NCBI GenBank assembly: GCA_049323035.1 | Contig: JBMOLB010000005.1 | Span: 868,001 to 932,000 of the forward strand | Direction: 5' to 3' | Origin: GWC2-37-13 sp049323035 | Lineage (GTDB): Bacteria > Patescibacteriota > Microgenomatia > UBA1406 > GWC2-37-13 | Length of the DNA: 64,000 nucleotides | Shown here: positions 40,826 through 49,007 of the stretch, in pieces | Layout: each line of letters begins with the position of its first letter | How positions within the stretch are numbered: position 1 is the stretch's first letter | Notes under the pieces: model-generated | The model's database searches: none | What the model was told of the DNA's origin: nothing | The model's input: the letters and a program-made list of their open reading frames with translations, nothing else | Made by a program: the position numbers and the translations under genes

Positions 40826-41946
40826 ATCCGCTTTAAAAGGCTCAACCAATTTCCAATCACTTCCCCTTCCTTATATCGAGCCTTGAATAGGTTTGATAGT
40901 TTTAGAAAGTTTTTTTGATATTTTACTTGATCATCGAAAAAACCATTTATTTTATTTGCAATCGTGTTAACGCCATTATCCTTGATGAGGAAAGAACCGG
41001 TCAATATTTGTTCCGCATCCCCGGTTTTTGTGCTTATGATCGGCAAATCAGCCATAAGCGCCTCCCGGACGAAAAGCGATGAGATTTCGAAAGGCGAAGG
41101 CAACACTGCGAGACAAGCTTTACCGTACAGGTTTGACAACTCCTTGTCCGTCGGGTTATTGACCAGGCTGATGTTTCGGGATTTCTTGGCAATTTTCCTG
41201 ATCGTTTTTTCGAATTTTCCTTCGGGTTTTCCGGGATAGGCGACCGTTAAAGACAAGCCCGGTTTTTTCATCGATGCCCTAACATAGGCGTCGAATAAAT
41301 TTTCTACTCCCTTGTCCTTTGCCAGCCTCCCGGAATATAGAATAATCTTTTTGCCCTCGGTGTCCCTATATGCGTTTTTGAATTCATCCCTGACCAGGTT
41401 GGGGAGAATGATCACCCCTTTGTTTTTTAAGAAGGAGAGGGAATGGCCGATCAGGACATCTTTTGCATAAGGCGAAGGAATAACCAGTTTTTTGGCGACC
41501 TTCCAGGCAAATATTTCGAGGAGTTTTTGGAAGATCAAATAGTGGTCGAATGTCTCTGAAAAAATCTTGTAGTTATTCCTGATTCCATGGAAATAGTATA
41601 TGAAATCATTTTTCCTGAAGGTGGCCAAAAGTGAACAGGCGAGAATATAATTTGTGGCAACGACTTGATCAATTCCATATCGTTCATAAACCCGGTTTAT
41701 GGAATCCGCTCCGGATTTTACCAAATTAAAAAATCCACGGTATCTCTTGAAGGGTCTCCGGCCCGGTTTGGCCGAAAGGCAAATTATTTCCTCAAAAAGG
41801 GATTCATCCAGGAGATCGATATCTTTTGCCGCGGAAATCAAAAAAAATCTCAATGATTTGTCCGTTTTCTTTAATTTTTTTATCAGGGTTTGCGTGGCGA
41901 TCCATTCGCCTCCAGCGGTTGTATCAGAAAGGATTAATATATTCAT
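40822..41946 (-). CDS. GT4-type glycosyltransferase
   Basis: 374 aa GT-B protein. It starts NILILSDTTAGGEWIATQTL. The C-terminal half has KKIILYSGRLAKDKGVENLFDAY and LPSPFEISSLFVREALMADLPIISTKTGDAEQI, the GT4 E-x7-E region. Linked by a one-base TAATG overlap to the Alg13-like gene and by ATGA to the GT2 gene. Confidence 0.87.
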   Translation of the reverse strand: MNILILSDTTAGGEWIATQTLIKKLKKTDKSLRFFLISAAKDIDLLDESLFEEIICLSAKPGRRPFKRYRGFFNLVKSGADSINRVYERYGIDQVVATNYILACSLLATFRKNDFIYYFHGIRNNYKIFSETFDHYLIFQKLLEIFAWKVAKKLVIPSPYAKDVLIGHSLSFLKNKGVIILPNLVRDEFKNAYRDTEGKKIILYSGRLAKDKGVENLFDAYVRASMKKPGLSLTVAYPGKPEGKFEKTIRKIAKKSRNISLVNNPTDKELSNLYGKACLAVLPSPFEISSLFVREALMADLPIISTKTGDAEQILTGSFLIKDNGVNTIANKINGFFDDQVKYQKNFLKLSNLFKARYKEGEVIGNWLSLLKRI

Positions 41947-42446
41947 TATGGAAAAGAAAAAGATAGATATTCCGACAGTTTGTCACCCAAAAAATTTTTT
42001 TTGTGCAAAAACAGAAACCTTCTTAGATTGTTCGCTTTATTTTTTTCGCTTAAATAGTCATCGATAATCTTATCGATTTTTTCTTCGGTAACGAAATATC
42101 TTTTTAGGTTTGCGGGGAGCCTTTCTTTCAAGTATTCAACAAAAAAAAGCTGGTGATCGTCCACGTGTTCCTTGTATTTTTTTTGACGGGGTATTACCAA
42201 AGGCATGTGTTTGGAGTATTTAACGACAAGAAAGAGCGTTGCCGGACCTCCATGGATTATGATTTTGTCAGCCGACCTTATCGATTCGATCAGTCGGTTG
42301 GGTGATCCGAACCCGTCGGATACTCTGAATTCACCCGTTTTTTTATCAATAAAATAATTGGAAAGCCTCGCAAACGGAAATGATGTCGAACCGACCGAAA
42401 CCAATATCAAAGGAGACTTCCCCAATTTTTTGCTTTTGGATACCAT
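41946..42446 (-). CDS. Alg13-like glycosyltransferase subunit
   Basis: 166 aa, resembling the C-terminal half of GT28 (Alg13): LILVSVGSTSFPFARLSNYFID near the N-terminus and KIIIHGGPATLFLVVKYSKHMPLVIPRQKKYKEHVDDHQ as the nucleotide-sugar site. It needs a membrane partner, provided by the Alg14-like gene just upstream. The frame overlaps that gene by 40 bases; a TTG start at 42425 would shorten the overlap. Confidence 0.82.
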   Translation of the reverse strand: MVSKSKKLGKSPLILVSVGSTSFPFARLSNYFIDKKTGEFRVSDGFGSPNRLIESIRSADKIIIHGGPATLFLVVKYSKHMPLVIPRQKKYKEHVDDHQLFFVEYLKERLPANLKRYFVTEEKIDKIIDDYLSEKNKANNLRRFLFLHKKNFLGDKLSEYLSFSFP

Positions 42447-42871
42447 TTTTTTTGAATACCATGTTGAACTAAAAATAGATCAACATGGCCATATATTATT
42501 TTACCAGTAAGGCTCGGGTACCGGACAAAGTCGTAAGGCTCGACAAAAATTAATTTTGTTTTGAAGAACAGTTTTCCGACGATAAAGAACGGTACGGCGA
42601 TTCCCGCTCCGGCACTTATCAGGACATCCGGTCTTTCAATCTGGAAAATTTTTATGGCCAGGAAAAAATTCCTTATAAAGTTCGTGAGATTTCTCGAAAC
42701 AGGGAAGAAACCCGTGTACACCTTTTCCTTTTTAAGAAAATGGTTCGTGTCCAGGCCCTGATCGGCAACCCAGAACCTGGGATATTTTTGGAACCACCTT
42801 TTCAATTGGACCAATTGAAAAAGATGTCCGCCCTTTGACGTGATTATGCCTATTCTAATTTGTTTTCCCAT
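42407..42871 (-). CDS. Alg14-like membrane-anchoring subunit
   Basis: 154 aa of the Alg14 family: the N-terminal SKGGHLFQLVQL motif (near residue 13) and PDVLISAGAGIAVPFFIVGKLF near 79. In eukaryotes Alg14 recruits Alg13 to the membrane and together they add GlcNAc to a lipid-linked sugar; bacterial EpsE/EpsF- and CpsF/CpsG-type pairs do similar steps. A split two-gene glycosyltransferase is therefore likely. Confidence 0.82.
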   Translation of the reverse strand: MGKQIRIGIITSKGGHLFQLVQLKRWFQKYPRFWVADQGLDTNHFLKKEKVYTGFFPVSRNLTNFIRNFFLAIKIFQIERPDVLISAGAGIAVPFFIVGKLFFKTKLIFVEPYDFVRYPSLTGKIIYGHVDLFLVQHGIQKKWYPKAKNWGSLL

Positions 42872-44030
42872 ATTTGCTTATCGCCTTTTCTATCAACAGG
42901 ATCTTATTTTCCCAACTGTTTTTTTTGGCAATCTTTTTGGCGAGTGCGGTTTTCCCTCTATGCCAGTCCGCCGCAATTTTTTCTATTGCCCGGCTGAATT
43001 CGGCACGGTCGTCGGTCGTGTAGACAATGTCTTTAGGCATGTCTTTCAGGGCCAAAATGCCGGTTGAGACGACTGGAAGTCCGCAAGCCAGGTATTCATA
43101 AGCCTTCATGGGGTTGGCGTATTTGACGTTCCTGTTTTTCGTGTCATACGGGATAATTCCCAGATGGCATTTTTTTAAATATGATGGCAGTTCCTTTTTT
43201 CTTTTTTCACCCAAATACAGAACGTTTTCCGCCGTGATTATTTTATTTAATGATTTTGGAGCGCTTTTCCTGATGGGGCCTATCAATATGAATTTTTTGT
43301 TTTTGTTGTTTTTGACGGCATGCGCCAATAATTCCGCGTCAAGCCGATGATCGAAAACACCCATAAAAGCGACCATTCTCTGGTTGATGTCGGCAAGTTC
43401 AGGAGCAATTTTGGCTTTTCTTGGCGAAAACAACCGATAATCGCATCCGCAGACGGTCACAACCGATTTTCCCTCCGTAATTGGATTCGCGCGTTTTTTG
43501 TTGTCGAATAGCCTTGCCGAATTGAAAGCAATAAGGTCGCTTGTCCTGAGAAGCTTTTCCTCCTCGATAAGATAACCTTTACGATTGTCTTCGGAGTTTA
43601 CATAATCAACGCAATCGTATACAAAAAACTGTTTTTTGAAAAATTTTGATTTTATCAACGGGGCAAACTGCCATACGATCACCTTTTTGTTCCATATCGA
43701 GAGAACGAGCGACAAAATGAAGTACCCGAACCTTGCGTTTAAAGCGTTGATTTTTTTAAATCTGGCGAACGGCAGTACCGAAGGGGCGCGAAAATAAACT
43801 GTCTTTTTTGACCGGCGCATGGCTAAGAGGGAATCAAGCAGATTGCGCAGGTTGGCGATACTTAGAACCTGTTTCCATGAATAGGGATGAAAATAATCAA
43901 AAAGAATCACGGAGTTGTTTTTGGATAAAATCCTGGCCGTTTGATCGATGTAATCGCAAGGATACTCCAAAGGAAGATGGAGGGGGATTACGATAGTCGA
44001 GTTTTTAAGCGAGCGGTCATCGAATGTCAT
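42855..44030 (-). CDS. Glycosyltransferase, GT-B fold
   Basis: 391 aa. The N-terminal part is unusual for GT4 but starts TIVIPLHLPLEYPCDYIDQTA. The C-terminal half shows MVAFMGVFDHRLDAELL, KFILIGPIRKSAP, and LGIIPYDTKNRNVKYANPMKAYEYLACGLPVVST, a GT4/GT1-like donor site. It overlaps both neighbours (17 and 14 bases). It probably adds a hexose to the repeat unit; the specificity is unknown. Confidence 0.82.
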   Translation of the reverse strand: MTFDDRSLKNSTIVIPLHLPLEYPCDYIDQTARILSKNNSVILFDYFHPYSWKQVLSIANLRNLLDSLLAMRRSKKTVYFRAPSVLPFARFKKINALNARFGYFILSLVLSIWNKKVIVWQFAPLIKSKFFKKQFFVYDCVDYVNSEDNRKGYLIEEEKLLRTSDLIAFNSARLFDNKKRANPITEGKSVVTVCGCDYRLFSPRKAKIAPELADINQRMVAFMGVFDHRLDAELLAHAVKNNKNKKFILIGPIRKSAPKSLNKIITAENVLYLGEKRKKELPSYLKKCHLGIIPYDTKNRNVKYANPMKAYEYLACGLPVVSTGILALKDMPKDIVYTTDDRAEFSRAIEKIAADWHRGKTALAKKIAKKNSWENKILLIEKAISKYGKTN

Positions 44031-44901
44031 TTATTTTTGTAACGGTCAACCAAATAAAACCGTTTTTGTTGACGAAGGGCAATCCTTCAACGGCCTTGGC
44101 GATAGAACTATTGGTGGAGCTATTGTTTATCATAACGGGGAATGACGTGTCGCCAAAAAGATAGTAGCGGTCTCCAATTTTTTCCGCCCATACCTCCAAA
44201 TCCAAAAAAACGTCTTTTCTCAATGGATTTTTTTGCAGTATCACATCGCCGTTAGTCATCACGACAACCATTTTGGCATCGTCCGACGTCTTCCTCACAA
44301 CCTTAATGACGGTATTTCCAAATGAATCCTTCATGACGTCCCCCTCGTTCACGGCATCGGCGATATATATTGGGACGCCTTCTGTCTGCGAGAAAAATGA
44401 ACCGAAAGTCGGGTAGTCGAGGATCCGGGCCTGGACGGACATCTTTTTCAAATTTTGCGTCCGGGATCCTCCGACTCCTATGATTATGCCTTTGACCAAG
44501 ACGTTGTCGAGCGGGATTTCGATTGACGAGCCAACCAAAAGGTCCCTTCCTTTGTAGGCGTAATGACGCGACGAGGGGGAATATACCGCCTTTATCGTCA
44601 CATTGAGGTGGACGACGCTTTTTTGGTCAGCGGTATAATAGGTGTTTATATCTTTGATTTCAGCCGTCACCCTGCCGAAAGAATCCTTTTCCGTCATCCC
44701 GGGACGCAAGTGCTGCGCGAACCAGATGGGTGCGCCCCCGATCTGATAAAAGAGATTTTCCTCATTGACCTTTATAACAACATTTACGTTGGATTGTTTT
44801 CTGAATAATACTATAAAGGTTGACACGGCGAGGAAGACGAAAATAAATACCAGAACAAAATCAAAGGCTTTCAGTTTGATTTTTTTACCTTTTATCTTCA
44901 T
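44017..44901 (-). CDS. DUF4330-like membrane-anchored protein
   Basis: 294 aa from ATG at 44901, which has GAGG nine bases upstream; an in-frame ATG at 44925 is possible. One N-terminal membrane helix (about residues 13-34) is followed by an extracytoplasmic beta-rich region with repeated short blocks of the type KDSFGxV (near 70 and 192). This resembles DUF4330 proteins found with polysaccharide genes. It overlaps the polymerase gene by 17 bases. It may help polymer export or length control, but no function is established. Confidence 0.6.
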   Translation of the reverse strand: MKIKGKKIKLKAFDFVLVFIFVFLAVSTFIVLFRKQSNVNVVIKVNEENLFYQIGGAPIWFAQHLRPGMTEKDSFGRVTAEIKDINTYYTADQKSVVHLNVTIKAVYSPSSRHYAYKGRDLLVGSSIEIPLDNVLVKGIIIGVGGSRTQNLKKMSVQARILDYPTFGSFFSQTEGVPIYIADAVNEGDVMKDSFGNTVIKVVRKTSDDAKMVVVMTNGDVILQKNPLRKDVFLDLEVWAEKIGDRYYLFGDTSFPVMINNSSTNSSIAKAVEGLPFVNKNGFIWLTVTKINDIR

Positions 44902-46324
44902 AGAAGTCCTCGCTAATTTTATCATAGTTAAAAGCGGTTATTAATAACAGGAACTGGCTGAAAAAAAACGGTTGGAACAAGGCAACTACGGTTAAAGCAA
45001 AAATACTGACGGCGCTATAAACCGTTAGATCCTTTTTATAACCAAATAGCTTTTTGAACGACAGAAACAGGAATGTAAAAAACAGTATCGAATAGGGAAT
45101 GCCGTTCTCAACCGCCTGGAGCATGAAAAAATTATGAATTTCGCTCGGAAAACCCGAAAAAACCCCTTTTGGATACACCTCGAGAGCCTTGACTACCGAC
45201 ATGCCGGCCCCCGTGCCAAATATCGGCGACTGGGAGATCAAGCCTAATACCTCGTCTGCCTGTCTGATGCGAACATCCAATCCGCTTCCGGGTTGGAATA
45301 TGTTGGATATCTTGACGACCCTGGGGAAGGAATAAAGAGCCAACGGGACAATAAGCATCCCGTATAAAACCAGCTTCTTCGCGGAAATCGATATCTTAAA
45401 CTCCCTTTTTTTGCTGTATTCAAGATAAAACAGAATGAGCAAAAAGCTTAATACCGCGGCTATCCAGCCCGAACGGCTTAAGGTGAGGACAAGGGAAACG
45501 GCTACAAGAAACAAAGTCACTTTAAGGAAATATTTCTTTGATTTTGTCACCAGGTACATAAGAAGAGGCATGACGGTAGCCAAGAACATACCAAGCAGAT
45601 TTGCATGTATGAAAGTGCCTATGGGCCTGAAGAAGAAATATAGTTCGTCTGCGCCGGGGCCGAAGCTTTCAATGCTGAAGGTTGCCTCAAGATTATTGCC
45701 AATGGGCGAGGAGTAAATGAATTGTTGGATTATCACAAAGCCTTCAAACAGCGACAGCGATATCAGGAGCGACATGAACAACTTGTAAAGAAGCGATTGA
45801 TCTTTAATCATGAACTTGACGAAAAAATATATGAAGAGGTATTCAAAAAGCCCCTTTTTCAAAAGCAGTGACAAAAGCAAGTTGCTCGAAACAAGTATGT
45901 CGGATAAAACCCCGTAAGAAACGAAAGCGATCAGGACGTAATCAATGACTTCGAGTTTCCGCCAATCAACCCTCGTTCTGCGAAACGCAATAATGGCGTA
46001 TACGACCAAAAGGGAGAATATCACGTCGCTTAGGGATATCTGCACCCTTGTCGTTAGCCCAAGGGGGTAGTAGGGCATAATCTCGGGAAAGTTACCGAGA
46101 TCCATCAATTTCAGGTAATAGACCTTGCCTACCAAAAAAAAACTCGAGACGAAATGAACAATCACAAGGCTAATATCGGGCTTCCTGATAATCCAAATCA
46201 TTAGTCCAAGAAAAAGAATGAAGAACAAGACGATGAATTTGTTGCTTGGATTTATGAACCAAAGAGAGATCAAAAATATTAAAGAGGCATTTCTTACGTA
46301 TTCTTCCCGTATGCGATTGAGCAT
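44885..46324 (-). CDS. O-antigen polymerase/ligase-like membrane protein
   Basis: 479 aa from ATG at 46324; the longer frame uses a TTG. About 12 membrane helices. Wzy_C/WaaL features are LTLSRSGWIAAVLSF in the middle and a large loop with FGTGAGMSVVKALEVYPKG and EIHNFFMLQAVENGIPYS. It joins repeat units or ligates glycan to a carrier on the outer face of the membrane. It is the first gene of the minus-strand glycosyltransferase operon and is divergent from the GT2 gene at 46357. Confidence 0.83.
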   Translation of the reverse strand: MLNRIREEYVRNASLIFLISLWFINPSNKFIVLFFILFLGLMIWIIRKPDISLVIVHFVSSFFLVGKVYYLKLMDLGNFPEIMPYYPLGLTTRVQISLSDVIFSLLVVYAIIAFRRTRVDWRKLEVIDYVLIAFVSYGVLSDILVSSNLLLSLLLKKGLFEYLFIYFFVKFMIKDQSLLYKLFMSLLISLSLFEGFVIIQQFIYSSPIGNNLEATFSIESFGPGADELYFFFRPIGTFIHANLLGMFLATVMPLLMYLVTKSKKYFLKVTLFLVAVSLVLTLSRSGWIAAVLSFLLILFYLEYSKKREFKISISAKKLVLYGMLIVPLALYSFPRVVKISNIFQPGSGLDVRIRQADEVLGLISQSPIFGTGAGMSVVKALEVYPKGVFSGFPSEIHNFFMLQAVENGIPYSILFFTFLFLSFKKLFGYKKDLTVYSAVSIFALTVVALFQPFFFSQFLLLITAFNYDKISEDFYEDKR

Positions 46325-46356
46325 TAGACTATAATGTTGATACAAAAGTGAACTAA

Positions 46357-47304
46357 ATGAGAACCACAGTCACAATTATCATACCAACTTACAGGCCAAA
46401 TTCAATTCTTCTACGGACGCTGGATTTGATCTCGGATATCTCAACCGGGGGGCGATATTCGATCGAGGTGCTTATCATCAACACGGTTTCCCCGACAAGG
46501 ATCGAGAATCTGATCGAAAACCACAGGCGTTCCCTCGACCTGAAAATAACCAACATCCAAAAAGGCCAATTCAACCATGGGGCTACCCGCAATTTCGGCG
46601 TTCGCAAAGCGAAGGGAAAATATCTGATATTTTTGTCGCAGGATGCCTATCCGACAGACAAAAATTTCATTGATCATTTCATTGAAGATCTTAAAGGCAG
46701 CAAAACAGTGGCCGTTTTCGGCAAGGAAACGGCGCCCATGGATACCCAGAAGAATTTCAGGCAGTACGAGCATTCGATGTGGTTCAGGCAGTACGAGCCT
46801 TATTATGACGAAAAAGGCCGGGTGTGGTTCAGCCGGGAAATAAAAAAAAGATCTCCCAATCCCAGAGAGACATTTTTTTGGTACTCGCTTTCAAACGTTT
46901 TTTCCTGCTACAAAAGCGGTTTTCTCAAAAAACACCCCTTCGAGACAATTTATTACGGAGAGGACGTATTGATGGGGAAGTATATTATTGAGAAGGGGTT
47001 TAAAAAGGTGTTCGACAGCCGGTGCCGAGTCGAACATTTTCACTCCGGTATCAAAGACTATATTGAACGGAGCGTTTCTGATTGGTACTTCAGGATTTTT
47101 GTTTTAAAGATCCCGCTACGCATAAAACTTAAGGAAAAAATTGATTCAAACACAGGAGAAAATTTGAAAGCATGGGAAATATATGCCTACTATTTCTTGA
47201 AAGCGGCGATTCTTGCAATCGTCCTTGCGATCAGGCTGAAGCAGTCATTATTGATTCTTTTGGATCCCGAATTGAAATCGGAATACGTGAAAAGACGTTT
47301 ATAG
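46357..47304 (+). CDS. GT2-type (rhamnosyltransferase-like) glycosyltransferase
   Basis: 315 aa. GT-A fold with TIIIPTYRPNS at the start and QFNHGATRNFGVRKAKGKYLIFLSQDAYP near residues 68-98, the pattern of RfbF/WbbL-type rhamnosyltransferases. A C-terminal hydrophobic helix (about 283-303) may hold it to the membrane. It marks the end of the glycan locus. TATAAT at 46330-46335 lies 21 bases before the ATG. Confidence 0.87.
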   Translation: MRTTVTIIIPTYRPNSILLRTLDLISDISTGGRYSIEVLIINTVSPTRIENLIENHRRSLDLKITNIQKGQFNHGATRNFGVRKAKGKYLIFLSQDAYPTDKNFIDHFIEDLKGSKTVAVFGKETAPMDTQKNFRQYEHSMWFRQYEPYYDEKGRVWFSREIKKRSPNPRETFFWYSLSNVFSCYKSGFLKKHPFETIYYGEDVLMGKYIIEKGFKKVFDSRCRVEHFHSGIKDYIERSVSDWYFRIFVLKIPLRIKLKEKIDSNTGENLKAWEIYAYYFLKAAILAIVLAIRLKQSLLILLDPELKSEYVKRRL

Positions 47305-47367
47305 GCAATTTTTGTGACTATAAGCATTGACTTAAAAACGTTTTTTTGATAAACATAAATCATAGTT

Positions 47368-48165
47368 ATGTTCAACTCCCAGAAGATTTTGCGAATAGTT
47401 TTTGTCGTCCTGTTTTTGATCCTTCTTGCCGAGGTCTTTTATTTTTTTGTTTACAGACCGGCCAATACAAGCAATGCGCCTACCCAGGTTGTCCTTCCGA
47501 CCAAGCCTCCCGAAGCCCCGAATAATGTAAACCAGGTCAGGGACTTCATTGCCAGAGCGAAGGCCGAGAACCAGGTTTTTGTTTCCTATTACGGGGCACT
47601 GAGGAAACTGATGGCCGGGTCAACGGACAAATGCGCCCTCGGAACATGTTTTGAATTGGCCAATCCATCGGAGACCGACTGGATCTCCGAAGTCGATCGG
47701 GAAAATGCCGTTTTGGTATCAGACCCGTTCGTTGTAAGGCTGCACCTGTCGGTGGATGGTGAAAATCCCGCGGAAATAAGCCTAAGCGGAAGGGTGGCAA
47801 ATATCAATCAGTACGAAGAATGGTGGAGAAATCCAAACATAATCTTTGTCTCAATTGGGTTCGGAAACAAGGGGAAGCAAATGTATATAGGAGCAAGAAA
47901 CAAAGGGTCGTCGCCATACTCATTTTACGACCACGACTTTGACAAGCCCGTTCAGGATATTTACTTGTTGTTTGACCAAGGGGGCAAGCGCATCGTGATA
48001 GCCGACCCTGAATACAATGTAATTGCGGACTTAGACATTAATAAGATCACAAACAACAAGTTCCCGGAAGGGCTTTTTCCGGACAGAAAGCTCTATATCG
48101 GCTACGGCATAGCGCCAAAATCCAATCTGGTTATTTATGATCTTTCAATCCTGTCATTAAAATAA
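47368..48165 (+). CDS. Membrane-anchored surface protein, first paralog
   Basis: 265 aa. One N-terminal helix (about 8-28) ending FVYRPANT, a Pro-rich spacer, then a helical segment (about 53-85) and a beta-rich domain of about 160 residues with two cysteines (CALGTC). Repeated blocks are shared with the next gene: KQMYIGARNK, DKPVQDIYLLFD, FPEGLFPDRKLYIGYGIAP. The beta-rich part has the look of a concanavalin/LamG-like fold, but this is a guess. Probably displayed outside the membrane. Function unknown. Confidence 0.7.
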   Translation: MFNSQKILRIVFVVLFLILLAEVFYFFVYRPANTSNAPTQVVLPTKPPEAPNNVNQVRDFIARAKAENQVFVSYYGALRKLMAGSTDKCALGTCFELANPSETDWISEVDRENAVLVSDPFVVRLHLSVDGENPAEISLSGRVANINQYEEWWRNPNIIFVSIGFGNKGKQMYIGARNKGSSPYSFYDHDFDKPVQDIYLLFDQGGKRIVIADPEYNVIADLDINKITNNKFPEGLFPDRKLYIGYGIAPKSNLVIYDLSILSLK

Positions 48166-48980
48166 TACATATATCAAAATACGTCGGAACGGCCACCCTC
48201 ATTTTCATTGCTCTTTTTGGCATCCTGAATCTTGCTTATACGGTATTTTATCGTCCATACACTAACATGGGCAATCACCGCGATCTTCCCGAAAAGTACC
48301 CCCCGAGCAAGGTTAGATACGATGCCGGGGCGAGAAATATTAACCTTGAAATGGATTCGTCATCAGACGGAAACCAAATAAGGAAATTTTTGGATGAAGC
48401 GAAAAACAGGAGGCGCCTGATTGTTGATTACGCAAACCTGATTAAATCAATAATGCCAGGGGCGGAAAACTGTCCGGAACCGAAAGGCTGTTTTTTTATG
48501 AAAAACGGGGAGAACCGGTGGAAAAACGATTCGGAATACGAATCCTATTTCAATGTTACGGGACCATTCGTTATCAGGTTGGAATTTTCCGGTAGCAAAA
48601 AACCGTCAGGCGTATCGATAAACGGAAGGCTTCCGGAAGACAGTAACATGTGGTGGAAAGGCATCAGTAATATTTTTTTTGGGGTGGGCGATGGGGGCAA
48701 GCGCCTGTACATCGACGCCAAGAACAACTGGCCGGCACCCTTTATCCTGTATGACAAAACCTTTGACAAGAAAGTTGACGGCATTTACGTACTCTTCAAC
48801 GAAAAAGGATCATCACTGCTTGTGACGGACTTGAACTACAATAAAATCGTTTTCCTGGACCTCAATAAGGTGGCGAAAAACCGGTTTCCCGACGGCCTCT
48901 TCCCGGACAAAAAATTTTATGTCGGTTATGCCATTGCCCCTTCATCCGATCTGGCGATATCCAGCTTCTCAATCCTATAG
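48156..48980 (+). CDS. Membrane-anchored surface protein, second paralog, with non-standard start
   Basis: The first standard ATG is at 48267, but the frame is open back to 48144 and between about 48174 and 48264 encodes a membrane helix followed by VFYRPYTN, just like the anchor of the first paralog. No ATG, GTG or TTG occurs in this part. Candidate starts are ATT at 48156 or ATA at 48162, the latter overlapping the preceding TAA as ATAA. About 274 aa in total. The domain matches the first paralog (KRLYIDAKNN, DKKVDGIYVLF, FPDGLFPDKKFYVGYAIAP), with cysteines CPEPKGC. Alternatively translation begins at 48267 and the anchor is lost. Confidence 0.6.
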   Translation: MKIIHISKYVGTATLIFIALFGILNLAYTVFYRPYTNMGNHRDLPEKYPPSKVRYDAGARNINLEMDSSSDGNQIRKFLDEAKNRRRLIVDYANLIKSIMPGAENCPEPKGCFFMKNGENRWKNDSEYESYFNVTGPFVIRLEFSGSKKPSGVSINGRLPEDSNMWWKGISNIFFGVGDGGKRLYIDAKNNWPAPFILYDKTFDKKVDGIYVLFNEKGSSLLVTDLNYNKIVFLDLNKVAKNRFPDGLFPDKKFYVGYAIAPSSDLAISSFSIL

Positions 48981-49007
48981 CGATCGGGTTTTGATATCAT
49001 TAACTTA

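Noticed and set aside
47305..47367. Terminator or promoter in AAAAACGTTTTTTT before the first surface paralog
   Set aside because: The A/T palindrome has only a two-base GC core, and TTGACT has no good -10 box at 16-18 bp. Too weak to list.
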